A stretch of DNA of 64,000 nucleotides from Hyaloscypha bicolor E (Eukaryota; Ascomycota; Leotiomycetes; Helotiales; Hyaloscyphaceae), in assembly GCF_002865645.1 (NCBI RefSeq), contig NW_020194693.1, positions 1,364,001 to 1,428,000 of the forward strand. Direction: 5' to 3'. The translations under genes and the position numbers were made by a program. Shown piece by piece: positions 35,065-45,242 of this stretch. Positions within the stretch are counted from its first letter, which is position 1. Each line of letters begins with the position of its first letter. Below the pieces are notes generated by a model. It ran no database searches, was not told the DNA's origin, and saw only the letters and a list, made by a program, of their open reading frames with translations.

Positions 35065-36517
35065 ATTTTTGTATCTTGACGAGATGAGGGGAAAGATGTT
35101 GAAGCTGGGTCAATATTCACCTTTATATGCGTCGGCATATAATGAGCTGAATTGTAGGGTGAGTGTCCTTGAGCTTCTTCCGTTCTTTGTGTTTAGTGAT
35201 CCGGGCTGGGGTTTTCTCTTCGATTACTCAACAAACTCTCTATAATCATTCCGGGTTCAGTAATCAACACATCTTGCGATTTGGGGATTACAGCTTCCTT
35301 GATGTACTTTGTCAATCCAATCAGAGCAGCCAAGTGAACTTTTGGGCTTTATGTTATGGTTGTTTCGCGAATCGTCGCTAATCGCTCTCTGCCTCGGCCC
35401 TAAGAAATGAGGACGCTGAGGGGCACTTCGTTCTCCCCCAATCGTGCAATGTTATATCGTTCAGAAAGCCGAATGAATCTTATTAATAAAAAAGGTTTTT
35501 TGGTGTCTGGTTAGATGACTTGGTTACGGTTAATTTATAATTTAATTCTGAAAAGACCCTCAAACTTTGAAGACTATGGATACAGTAGAACTTTGTTAGT
35601 AATCGAGGAAGCGGGCTTGCAGTCAGAAGTAGGGTGCTTTTTCTGAAGTCCCACACAATCCTGTAAAACGATGAACTTGAGCTTCTTTAAACTTTCTTCG
35701 ACTTACAATACGCAAGATCAATGCTTCTATTAGGTGATAGTTTTGTAAGTTTTTATATATACAAAGTGTAGTAAACAAACATGGCCCCTGAAATACCCCT
35801 TAAATTATCGTTATCGTAGCGCGCTTATCGTCTTGCATAGGCATTCTCATTGCTGCGCCACATCGCCCTGTGCATCTTCCAAGGCTCCAGTGTGTCTCAC
35901 GGGGGTTGTTTCACGTCGTTCTATTCGCCCTGATAGATTTAATTGTGCTCGAGAGTTAAAAAAAATGACGCGGAAGGATTCCACTAGGCTTAATTTATTT
36001 CGCAAGTGGTGGCGGCGGTGCAGATCCCCGCACTTGCAGTGAAATCAAGGACGAAAGTTCTCCCGACTGATTTCGCATCTCGCATGTAGACCCAAATCTG
36101 GAAATGCTCAACGTCCGTCCGTCACGAAATCGATTGCTTATTGAGGCTTTGCACTGAAGGACCAATGGCGTTGCACCGTTGTACAAGCTGACAAGACAGC
36201 AGGTAAATCACTCAATTCTCCAGCCTTGAGCCACGCAAGGCTTGGCTAGCGACATCCGTTGGACGAAGCAATTTTCGTGAGCACCTCAATGTCTTACAAG
36301 GAATTTCTTATTCCGTATTACTTTGAGGCCATTCTGATTGGTTTCTTTCTGTTTATTTCCTTGGAGATCGGAGTAGCAGCGTCAGCCGTACCGTTCCCCG
36401 AATCTTGGCAAACATTCATGAGGAATATAAAATCAATTGGAATCCCACATATCTTTCAAAATGGAAGAATACCTCTCAACCTTCTGTCAACCCTCTCAAT
36501 TTCTCGACACAAGCGCG
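35065..36517. other. Intergenic region
   Basis: Upstream DNA between the divergent NmrA-like gene and the BBE oxidase gene. No convincing gene. An open frame from 36259 starts with a hydrophobic stretch and could hold an alternative first exon with a signal peptide (a possible donor GTACCG follows codon GCC near 36390), but homology favours the start used for the next gene. Confidence 0.45.
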
Positions 36518-38489
36518 ATGCAGACCTCTTGGAACACCTCCTCAATGCTTTGCACCGTCCTCCAGCTGTTGGACCATGCTATCACCACCCTCGCCCACTC
36601 ACATTCACAGTGTAAATCAACCCCTGGATCTCACACTTGGCCTAGCTCCCACGAATGGGACAGACTCAATAACTCCATCTCTGGTCGACTTCTCCAGCCC
36701 CCTCCTCCTGGTGCAGTCTGCCACCCCTCCCAGCCTACTTACGACCCCTCTCTTTGTCCCAGCGTAGTAGCAGGCTGGAACACCTCCAAATGGCAATCAG
36801 ATGACCCCATCAGTTCAATGGGCAATAATTTCAACAACGATACTTGCCTCCCTGACCCTAACGTACCGTGTAGCGGGGAAGGATATCCGGTTTATGTTGT
36901 AAATGCAACTTGTGCCGACGACGTGAAGAAAGGGGTGGATTTTGCGAGACAACATAATATTCGATTGATTGTAAAGGGAACAGGACATGATTATTTGGGA
37001 AGGTGAGCAACTTCCAATTGATAACAAGAGAGTGGATCGTAATGAAGGCATCAGGTCCGTTGCTCCAAATTCCCTCTCGATATGGACACTCCATATCTCC
37101 GGGCTCTCTTTCCAAGACGGCTTCCAGCCAAAGGGATGTAAGTTCTCAATTGATGGAGCAGCAGTCACTGCTGCAGCTGGAACTCAAATGCTCGAGATCG
37201 ACTACAAAGCTCATTTGAAAAATCTCACTATTGTTGGTGGCGGAGCTGGCACGGTGGGAGTAGGTGGTTACTTGACTGGCGGTGGACATTCGGCTTTCAG
37301 CTCAACCTACGGACTTGCTGCTGACCAAGTCCTCGAGATGGAGATTGTAACTCCAGGTGGAGAGATCTTGATTATTAATGAATGCCAGAACGCCGATTTA
37401 TTCTGGGCAACGAGAGGAGTTAATACCGCCGCCCCTTTCCAGTTCGTGTTTTGACCGTTCAACAGGGAGGAGGCTCAACATTCGGCGTCATTACCTCCGT
37501 GACCTTCAAAGCCTACCCCTCCATGCCCATCATAACAGCAACCGGGCTCCTTGCTGCTTCACCCGGAACAGACGCCTTCTGGGACGTATTCGCGAAAGTC
37601 CTCTCCCAGTGTCCCGCTTGGGACGACCAAGGCATAATGAACTACGGCTTCGTGGCTCGCAATTTCTCAGGCCAATTCGGCCTCACTGCCCCCGTTGATG
37701 CATACGTCGCCTACTTCATTATGCCAGTGCTCCATCCGGAAAACACAACCGACTCCTTTACTGCGGCAATCAATAAAGTCTTCGATGAAGCAACCGCTGG
37801 GGCTCCCATTGAGTTCCAAAGGGCGGTTTCCCCGCAGACGTACCCTGATTTCTGGGCTTGGTACAATGTCAACAATGGACCCTTGGATGCTGGTTATGAC
37901 CAATACCTTGGATCCCGATTATTGGATGAAAAGGCGTTGACACACAATCTGACAGCGCTTGCAGAAGCGTTCAGGGCTGCGACTCCCTTGGGAGGTGTGA
38001 CGAGTGTTTACTTGGTAGGTGGGCATGGGGTGATAAATGCGAAGCCAAGGGGTGGAAGTAATGCTGTTAATTCGGCTTGGAGGAAGGCTTATGTCCATTC
38101 AGGTATGTACTCAGGACACATGCGAGAAAGTTGGCTAATTGAAAGTAGTGATTGGGGTGGGTTGGGAACCATTTGATGAAGCAGAGAAAGCCAAGCAGAC
38201 AGACCTTCTGAATAATGTGTATACTGAGGCGTTGAGAAAGCTTGCCCCGGACATGGGCGCGTATGTGAACGAGGTTGGTTTCTCATCAAAGTGCTGGAAT
38301 TCAGACAACTGACACAGTGACGAGGCATATACTTATGAACCCAACTTCCAACAAACTTTCTGGGGTACTAACTATCCTCGCTTGTTGGAAATCAAGAGGA
38401 AGGTTGATCCCCATGATGTATTTTGGTGTCATCCATGTGTTGGTAACGAGAGGTGGAAAGAAGTTGACAATATGCTTTGCAAGGTGTAA
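36518..38489 (+). CDS. Secreted FAD-linked oxidoreductase with BBE domain
   Basis: Proposed exons are 36518-37002, 37055-37418, 37466-38102, 38146-38273 and 38325-38489, with introns of 43-52 bp, giving 592 residues. An FAD-binding type-4 (PCMH) domain includes IRLIVKGTGHDYLGR, whose His is the usual site of covalent FAD attachment, then SVAPNSLSIW and VGGYLTGGGHSAFSSTYGLA. The C-terminus has the berberine-bridge block NYPRLLEIKRKVDPHDVFWC. Several N-glycosylation sequons and Cys residues fit secretion. The start is uncertain: 36518, 36545 or 36437 are in frame, and only the first two place a weak hydrophobic segment at the N-terminus. The last acceptor (CGAG at 38321-38324) was chosen because the nearer CAG gives an immediate stop. 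Related enzymes oxidise sugars or alkaloid-like compounds; the substrate is unknown. Confidence 0.85.
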
Positions 38490-38961
38490 TGAAGGGTTAA
38501 TGAGGTTATAGTAGACTATGTAGCAGTACACAATAGGGAAAATAATTTAGTGATATCAAAGCCCCCAGCCCCCCGTATTCAAGCACATTTGGTAAAGCCC
38601 AAAAGTACCTGTGGCAAGGGAACTGTGCATTTAGAGTAAGCTGGGACATTCTACCGAGTATCTCGTCAAACTTCAATATAGAATTATATTGTGTACGAGT
38701 TATGATTATCATGCATGGGGTATTAGTCGTGACTTTACCATTTCGGGGGACCTGGATACTAACCTGTCTGGTCCGGTCCGCGACGCAGTTAGGAGAGCTT
38801 CAAAAGTGAACTAGGGTTTGCAAACCCCACTACACACTTTCTAACCAAACCATAATAACTATACAATTTCGAGATTTTACATACCAGGTTTCTAAAGAAA
38901 ATCCTAATCGTACTTCTTTCTATTCCGTTCTCTTCGTCACAACTCCGACGAAGCCACGATC
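38490..38961. other. Intergenic region
   Basis: Sequence between the BBE gene and the F-box-like remnant. No supported feature. Confidence 0.5.
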
Positions 38962-39584
38962 GTGCCAACAACATTTCCTTTCTTCTTCTCGCTCTCGGAC
39001 GAGCTCCAAGTCCGCATCCTCTCCTTCGTTCTGCAATCTATTGGCGAATTAATCTCCATTCAAAGACCACAAGAAGCACAGTTACTCCGCGAACCAGTAT
39101 GGCGCCTTAAACCTCCCCCTTTTCTCAGCGTGAACCGAATATTCAGATAGGAGATGCCGAGGCTGCGGCCAGCAGGTGGAAGGAGCCCCTCCTCCTCCAA
39201 CGACGAAAAGAGGTATGTTGAGAAGCTAAAGATTATCGCATCGGCACAAATGGATTCCGACTTCGCAAACGACATGCTTGTCCTCCCAAAGGAAATGTTC
39301 TCCGCCGATTCGGAGACTGGTGCCTCAGACTTCGAGTCCTGACGGGGAATATCCTACTTGGAGAAGCTTGAGACGGTGGTGATCAACTGGGTGAGCAAAG
39401 ATTGCCCGCTGACGAGCTTTTGTCAGATGAAAACGAGTCTGGGGACCGGAGGGACTGGGCTATGAGAAATTTCGTCAAGTCTAAGCTGGCGACAGAGAAG
39501 TATTACGGCAAGGTTGAGGTTCCGAAGGTCGTCACTCTGAGGCTGGAGAGGCAGGATGAGGAGATTGAGAGTATAAGATAAGAA
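38962..39584 (+). pseudogene. Degraded F-box-like gene
   Basis: The N-terminus reads FFFSLSDELQVRILSFVL, which resembles an F-box helix pair, then PFLSVNRIFR before a TAG at 39148-39150. The same frame reopens immediately (39154-39342, rich in Ser/Asp). A different frame then carries a coherent acidic/basic stretch ending LRLERQDEEIESIR at 39584. One in-frame stop plus at least one frameshift suggest a decayed gene of the F-box-like families common in these fungi. Unrecognised introns are an alternative. Confidence 0.4.
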
Positions 39585-39824
39585 TCTTTTGTGGAACAAC
39601 CCAACCCGGTTCAGATCTTCCTGGGCCGAGACAAGCAAATGCAATTGGCAGTGAAAGACCATCATTCAAGCAGGACAGTGCACAAAGAAAAGGGTATTGA
39701 TATTCGCACCTTCCAAACCAGCTATGCAATGCCACATCTCGCCATGCCGATTAATGAACTCCACAAATTCCAAACTTCCAACTCCCCTTCCAACTCGGAC
39801 AACATGCACGCACCACACCAATAC

Positions 39825-42800
39825 TCAAACACCTTTCTTCCTAAACAACCTCTTCGTTCCACCCACTTTATCCATCTCCCCAAAACTCGACTTCCTCTGA
39901 CTCTCTTTCATGCTCTCCCTCTCCTTATTCCTTTTCTCCTTCTCCGCGCTTGCTTGTCGAACCTTCTCCTTCATACTCTCAACCCACTCCTGATCCTTCT
40001 CACTAATGGTAACCTTCTTGCTCTTTGGGCCTGCAAGACCCAGGCTCGAGTCTTCCTCCGTCCAACTCAACCGCGAGCTACTTCTGAACGATGGCCCAGT
40101 GCTGGTAGAGCTCGCTTCGCTGCCTGCTGCCGAGGGAGGAGTTTCGTAGGAACGGCGGTCAATGCTAGGCAAAGGGGTCGAGGGGTTGCGGATATCGTTT
40201 GCACGGTACTCAGATTCGCCAACCGACTTACGGGTTTTGCGGATGTTGAGACTGCTACCAGGCCGATCAATTGATCTTTCGAGAACGCTCTGCGGACGGG
40301 GGACTGGGCTGTCTCTCCCATTGCCACGGATTGTGGCAATTGAAGAGCTGTTGGAGACGACTCGTGGCGGCAGATCTTGGATCTCGACTCTGTCGTTGTC
40401 GGCTGCTGTTCGTCGGCCGTGGTGGCTGGCATATTCTTTCAGGTACTCGCCGAGATCTGCCCATCCACCGCCAACGCGGACCATGACTCGCTCTCCGTGT
40501 TCTCCTACAAGTCGGACGAAAAGCTTGATTGGTGCTTCGCCTGTGGAGCGCGATAAATGATAAAGCTTGATCTCGGGATTTCCTGGCGTTCGTGATCGGT
40601 GGTTTGTCTTCGAAAATGCTGGTGCAAGAGTAAATGAAGGAGTGGGTGCACGTGAGCTGGTGCTGTAGTTACTCATACTCGAAGTTGACCGAAACGATGG
40701 AGTTATAGACCGGCGAATCTTCTTTGGCTGGAGGGTGTTTGTTGAGAAGGGATTTGCTTCAAGTTCCGATGTCAGGCGGATCCGTGCAGGAATGGATTCC
40801 AGCAGCGTGCTGATTTGCTTCTGGAGTTGCTCGTCGCTGCTAGTCTTCTTGGGACTCGACAGTGGTGCTGGAGATACATCGAGATCGGCAAATACAGGCG
40901 GTTCGAGCGGGGTCAGAGGCCCTGTTGGATCAGAGGGAGAGAAAGGAGGGCTCTGCTGCATCCTCAATGAAGGATGTTTGGATATCGCGGCGGCCGGAGG
41001 TGAGTCTGGAGGGCTGTAGTCATAGGAGTTTCCATTTCGAAGTCCAATGCGACCAGCTGTTGGGGACTCGTCGACTTCTGGGAAAGCCTCCAACCTCGGT
41101 GATGTGGGGGAAAGGATGGGAGAAGATGGTACATCGCCGACTCGACCATTTACAATCGTAGGCGTATCAGAGGAGATACTACCACGATGGAGGTCAGGCA
41201 TCGAGATATCTTTGATGCCATTACCGATGTGTACGGTTGAAGCTTTGTGTGCAAGAGCGGGGACTGCAGATTCCTGAAGTGGTATATCTAGGGTCCCTTC
41301 GTTGCATACTTCACAGCCATCCCTTATAGTACTTATCTCAGATGATTGGACAATCTTCTCTTCGCGAACCGGCGACGACGCAATTTGCACTTCCTCGAGC
41401 GCCCGTGCAATATTGTCAGACGACGTAGGAGCCTCACTGCCATCCATGGTTGGCACCGATTCCCTAACCGTCAATCGGCCGGACAATGTCAAAGGGGACG
41501 TCAACAGAGTGATTGATCCACCCATTCCGACTGGAGATCGCGTGGCCCTGACCGGTGAGACAAGAGGACGGAAGTACTTAGCAGGTTCTGCCTCTCGGAT
41601 CTCTGGACTTGGATCCGTTGATGGGTAATCAGCCACGACAGATATGTTTCTGCTGTGGCGCTTGGAACGAGAGCCATCAGTCTCCAAGTTTCGCTTACGG
41701 GTTATGCCAGGGGAGTGCATGGCAACAAGGGGAGAGGTTTCGGCGTCGGTATCTCCAGGGGAATCAAAGACGATCCATTCCGTATCATTTGACTTGCCCA
41801 TGCCGGTATGCTCGCCTGTTTGGCCATAATCAAGAGGAGGCCTTGTGGGAGACTGCGGCACAGAAGCTGCCTCGCGAGGTTTGAAGATACCATTGAGCTG
41901 CAGTGACTCGCGCCTCTTTGTCGAGTCCGAAGAACTAGGACGTTCTTGACTGAATAACTTGGGCGTTGATGCTCGACGAATGAACTTTGAAAATGCTTGA
42001 CTAAAACGAGGAGTTCGGGGACTTTTTGAACCTCCGTTATCATCCGGTTCAGTAATTGGCGAAATCCCAGTTTTGGGTGTACCGGGCGTCGATGGTGATC
42101 GCTGTTGGGGAGGTTCAAAGTGGATTGGTGAGGCAAGAGATGATTGTTCCGGGACGACTTCATCATGAGGCTGCTTGATAACGTCTAGATCAACTCCGTC
42201 ATATTGGGAACCCGGAATCGATATCGAGGGGTGTGAAGAGGGCTCGGACTCTTCACTGTCATTGCCGTCGAAGGGTGAAATTTTTGACATCTTGGCAGAG
42301 GTGCTTGACGACTTCGGAAAAGCAGATGCCAAGGCAACCCCGGCCCCGACAGCAAGCGCAGGAAGTGCTACATTAGATGCGGATATACCCATTTCGGTCT
42401 CTTTAGGGGGTTGAACTAGGTGGAGCTCGGGGCTTTTGACAAACATCGCTTCTCGCTGCTTGGCTGCCTGGGCTTCAGTCTCCGCTTCTTGGGTGGCTTT
42501 CAATATGGCAACTTCAGTGGCTCTTGCGTCTTCCAGTTCCTTCAGGGATTGTCCGCTCCTCGCTGCAGCTTCTTCGGATTCTTTCAAGGCTTGCAGTCGG
42601 GCCATTTCAGCTTCTTCGGCTTCCTTCTGTGCTTCCCGTCTGGCGATTTCACTGTCCTCGGCATCTCGTTGCGCCTTTTGTCTTGCTCGCTCAGTCTCCT
42701 CAGCAACGATCATGGACTGGAGTCTAGCCGATTCTTCTGCTTCCCGCTGCGCCTGTTGCCCTGTCAGCTCCTCAGCCTGTTTCTTGCCTTTTCGTTTAGC

Positions 42801-44534
42801 TCTCTCAGCGGATTCTGCTTCTTCAGTTTCCTGCTGGGTTTTTTGTCTTGCAATTTCTGCATGATGTGCGTTGGCATTCTTCAGCACCCGCAGTTTTGCC
42901 ATTTCATCTCCTTCAGCTTCTCGTTCCGCCGTTTTAGCAGCACATAACTCCTCCGTTTCCTTCTCGGCTCTCTGTCTCGTGAGATCTACATTATGAGCAT
43001 CCTCCATATCCTGGAGGGCTTTTCGTCTTGCTCTCTCGGCTTCCTCGGCCTCTTGTTCGGCTTTCAGTTTCGCAGCTTCAGCCACCCGTACTTCCTCCGC
43101 TGCTTGCTGGGCCGCTTGCTTGGCAATTTCAGCATTGCGAGCGTCCTCGGCATCTTGCAGGGCTTGCTTTCGAACCCTCACTGCCTCAACCTCCTGTTCA
43201 GCTTTCAGTCTAGCGGTCTCAGCAGCTCGTGCGTCCTCCGCTTCCTTTTGAACCTTTTGGCTCTCAATCTCTACCAGACGGGCATCCTCGGCGTCTTTCA
43301 AGGCTTGAACTCTTGCTCTTTCAGCTTCTTCGGCCACTTGCTTCGCTTTTTGTCTCGCGTTTTCAGCTGCCTGGGCTTCTTCGGCTTCCCGTTGTGCTTT
43401 CCGTCTTGCCGTTTCTGCTTCCTCGACAGCCTTGGCAGTAACCGCTTCCTTCAACCTCCTGGCCTCCTCCGCCTCTTGCCTGGCCCTCGCCATCTTGGCC
43501 CACTCCCCCTGTCTGACCTTTCGATCGCCAGCCACAACCCACTCGCCATAGTCCTGCTCGATTGTTTCCATCCGATCCAACCAACTCTCCGGTAGAGTAT
43601 CTTCCCTTCCTTCCAATGTATCCAGCATGTAATCCAAGTTCTGGCCCAAAGATGTAACCTTGTCTTGTAGAACTTCCCTCATGACACTGAACGTTTCTCG
43701 AGACAAAGTAATATCCTCCCCATTCTGACTTCCTGGATTATTTATTGTGTTCCAACCACTTTTCAACGCAACCTCTGCATCTTCCAAGGCTTGCAATAAA
43801 GGAGGCACTTTCCGCAGGACCGAAAGCCGAATAGACCAGACATCCATCAACCGCATCAATCTGCTGAGGTTTGGCAGTGCTTGTAACACTGTTGCCGTAA
43901 CTATCGCTGTAAAGTCGTCCATTTTGGTGTACGAAGAGAGAAAACTTGGCATCGGAGCATTGGAAGCGGATGAGGAGGGTCGAGACTTCGCAGAGAAATG
44001 GGTATCCAAGACCTGGCGCTTGATTTCCTCCACATTGAGCTCCTCCATATCCGCCGTGATTTCATCAAGACGGATCTCGTACCGCAGGACTTCTTTTGAA
44101 AAGAGGCCACCCACATACTCTGACTCGTTCATCTCTGGAGTGCCAGTGCCATCCTCCTCGTATTGGTTGGTGTTCCCATCCGTACGACTTGACAATTTCC
44201 GTCTCTTCGCTGGTGGAACCTCGAAGCCCAGCAAGCCGCCTTCTGCTGGCCATGACCAATTTGAGAGTTCGTCCACCCATTCTTGTATGTTCTTTGAAGC
44301 CAACGCCGCCTGCAAGCCGAACGCTTGTTCCGACGGGGTTGCGTTTTCGATGCTGGCTCTTAAGCGGCCAGAGGGGTTCTTGAAGGCTTCGAGGGTTGTT
44401 GCGGGGGTTAGATCGGCGAGGATATCGTCTACGGGTCGTTGTCGAGTGGGGGATCGCGAGGGAGTACGCGTGTGCAGGCTGGGAGGAACAATTCGAGGGA
44501 CGACGGGCGAGGAGAAGACTGGAGTGTCTCCCAT
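39825..44534 (-). CDS. KAR9-like cytoskeletal protein with coiled coil and GAS2 domain
   Basis: A single uninterrupted frame of 1,569 residues. Residues about 200-345 contain a KAR9-type block (LSRLMRLMDVWSIRLSVLRK, LQDKVTSLGQNLDYMLDTL and DYGEWVVAGDRKV). Residues about 345-695 are a long Ala/Glu/Arg-rich coiled coil made of degenerate units built on EEAERARxxAxKDAEDA. A Ser/Pro-rich, probably disordered region follows, with many SP/TP sites. Residues about 1240-1370 resemble a GAS2/GAR microtubule-binding domain (LLESIPARIRL, then MVRVGGGWADLGEYLKEY). The C-terminal tail is Lys/Glu-rich. KAR9 proteins link microtubule plus ends to actin-based transport and position the spindle or nucleus; GAS2 domains bind microtubules. 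A microtubule-linker role is therefore inferred. The gene is divergent from lys4, about 700 bp apart. Confidence 0.8.
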   Translation of the reverse strand: MGDTPVFSSPVVPRIVPPSLHTRTPSRSPTRQRPVDDILADLTPATTLEAFKNPSGRLRASIENATPSEQAFGLQAALASKNIQEWVDELSNWSWPAEGGLLGFEVPPAKRRKLSSRTDGNTNQYEEDGTGTPEMNESEYVGGLFSKEVLRYEIRLDEITADMEELNVEEIKRQVLDTHFSAKSRPSSSASNAPMPSFLSSYTKMDDFTAIVTATVLQALPNLSRLMRLMDVWSIRLSVLRKVPPLLQALEDAEVALKSGWNTINNPGSQNGEDITLSRETFSVMREVLQDKVTSLGQNLDYMLDTLEGREDTLPESWLDRMETIEQDYGEWVVAGDRKVRQGEWAKMARARQEAEEARRLKEAVTAKAVEEAETARRKAQREAEEAQAAENARQKAKQVAEEAERARVQALKDAEDARLVEIESQKVQKEAEDARAAETARLKAEQEVEAVRVRKQALQDAEDARNAEIAKQAAQQAAEEVRVAEAAKLKAEQEAEEAERARRKALQDMEDAHNVDLTRQRAEKETEELCAAKTAEREAEGDEMAKLRVLKNANAHHAEIARQKTQQETEEAESAERAKRKGKKQAEELTGQQAQREAEESARLQSMIVAEETERARQKAQRDAEDSEIARREAQKEAEEAEMARLQALKESEEAAARSGQSLKELEDARATEVAILKATQEAETEAQAAKQREAMFVKSPELHLVQPPKETEMGISASNVALPALAVGAGVALASAFPKSSSTSAKMSKISPFDGNDSEESEPSSHPSISIPGSQYDGVDLDVIKQPHDEVVPEQSSLASPIHFEPPQQRSPSTPGTPKTGISPITEPDDNGGSKSPRTPRFSQAFSKFIRRASTPKLFSQERPSSSDSTKRRESLQLNGIFKPREAASVPQSPTRPPLDYGQTGEHTGMGKSNDTEWIVFDSPGDTDAETSPLVAMHSPGITRKRNLETDGSRSKRHSRNISVVADYPSTDPSPEIREAEPAKYFRPLVSPVRATRSPVGMGGSITLLTSPLTLSGRLTVRESVPTMDGSEAPTSSDNIARALEEVQIASSPVREEKIVQSSEISTIRDGCEVCNEGTLDIPLQESAVPALAHKASTVHIGNGIKDISMPDLHRGSISSDTPTIVNGRVGDVPSSPILSPTSPRLEAFPEVDESPTAGRIGLRNGNSYDYSPPDSPPAAAISKHPSLRMQQSPPFSPSDPTGPLTPLEPPVFADLDVSPAPLSSPKKTSSDEQLQKQISTLLESIPARIRLTSELEANPFSTNTLQPKKIRRSITPSFRSTSSMSNYSTSSRAPTPSFTLAPAFSKTNHRSRTPGNPEIKLYHLSRSTGEAPIKLFVRLVGEHGERVMVRVGGGWADLGEYLKEYASHHGRRTAADNDRVEIQDLPPRVVSNSSSIATIRGNGRDSPVPRPQSVLERSIDRPGSSLNIRKTRKSVGESEYRANDIRNPSTPLPSIDRRSYETPPSAAGSEASSTSTGPSFRSSSRLSWTEEDSSLGLAGPKSKKVTISEKDQEWVESMKEKVRQASAEKEKRNKERESMKESQRKSSFGEMDKVGGTKRLFRKKGV

Positions 44535-45242
44535 GGTGGTTGCTGTTGGTTAGTTGATGGAGGCGTTGCTGTGATGTCGGCGCATTGGCTCACAAGGCCA
44601 GAGTGAGTGAGCTTTCTGAAGATAGAGGGGATTCCAGCATGATACAGGCGCGCAGTGAATGGCAATTTAGGTCGTTTGAGATGCTTGTTCATAGCCGCTT
44701 AGTCGTGGACGCGGGCGCTCGCAGCATCGTGTAACTGGAGGTGCCTGGAACAAAGAAATGGATTTCGAGTGCGCTATGTCAAGATAGAGTATCGCGGCGG
44801 CGCAGTGTAGAATAACGAGTGAAATGCAATAGGAGGAGAGATATTGTACAAGGAAATTCGTCCACCGAGGAACGTGCTGTAGATAGATTCGCTTCCTTGG
44901 CGATCTTTATGCATCAATCCGCGCTAATATTGAGCAGGGGTCAGAAGGTTAGGCAGGAGAAGGGACAATTTTGTGAAGAATTTATTCCTAGTAATTTGAA
45001 GCGAAGATAGATTCTCTCAAGAGGCAAGTAGACCATATAGTCCTGTGATGAATTCAATGTCAATATTGACTTTCAACTGATGTTAGAGAACTTTTTTAGC
45101 TGCATGTCCGATCGCGGTGTGGAGTAATCTTGTGCTCAAATCCAGCCAATCAACGCGAGGCAAATTAAGGCCAGGAAAAAGATAATCCGGGGAAGAAATT
45201 CTTCTCCGATCAACACCAAGACTTTGGGTCAATGGCCACGAG
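44535..45242. promoter_or_regulatory. Divergent intergenic promoter region
   Basis: About 700 bp shared by the KAR9-like gene (leftward) and lys4 (rightward). I see no clear TATA box. Short open frames here have no recognisable content. Confidence 0.5.
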
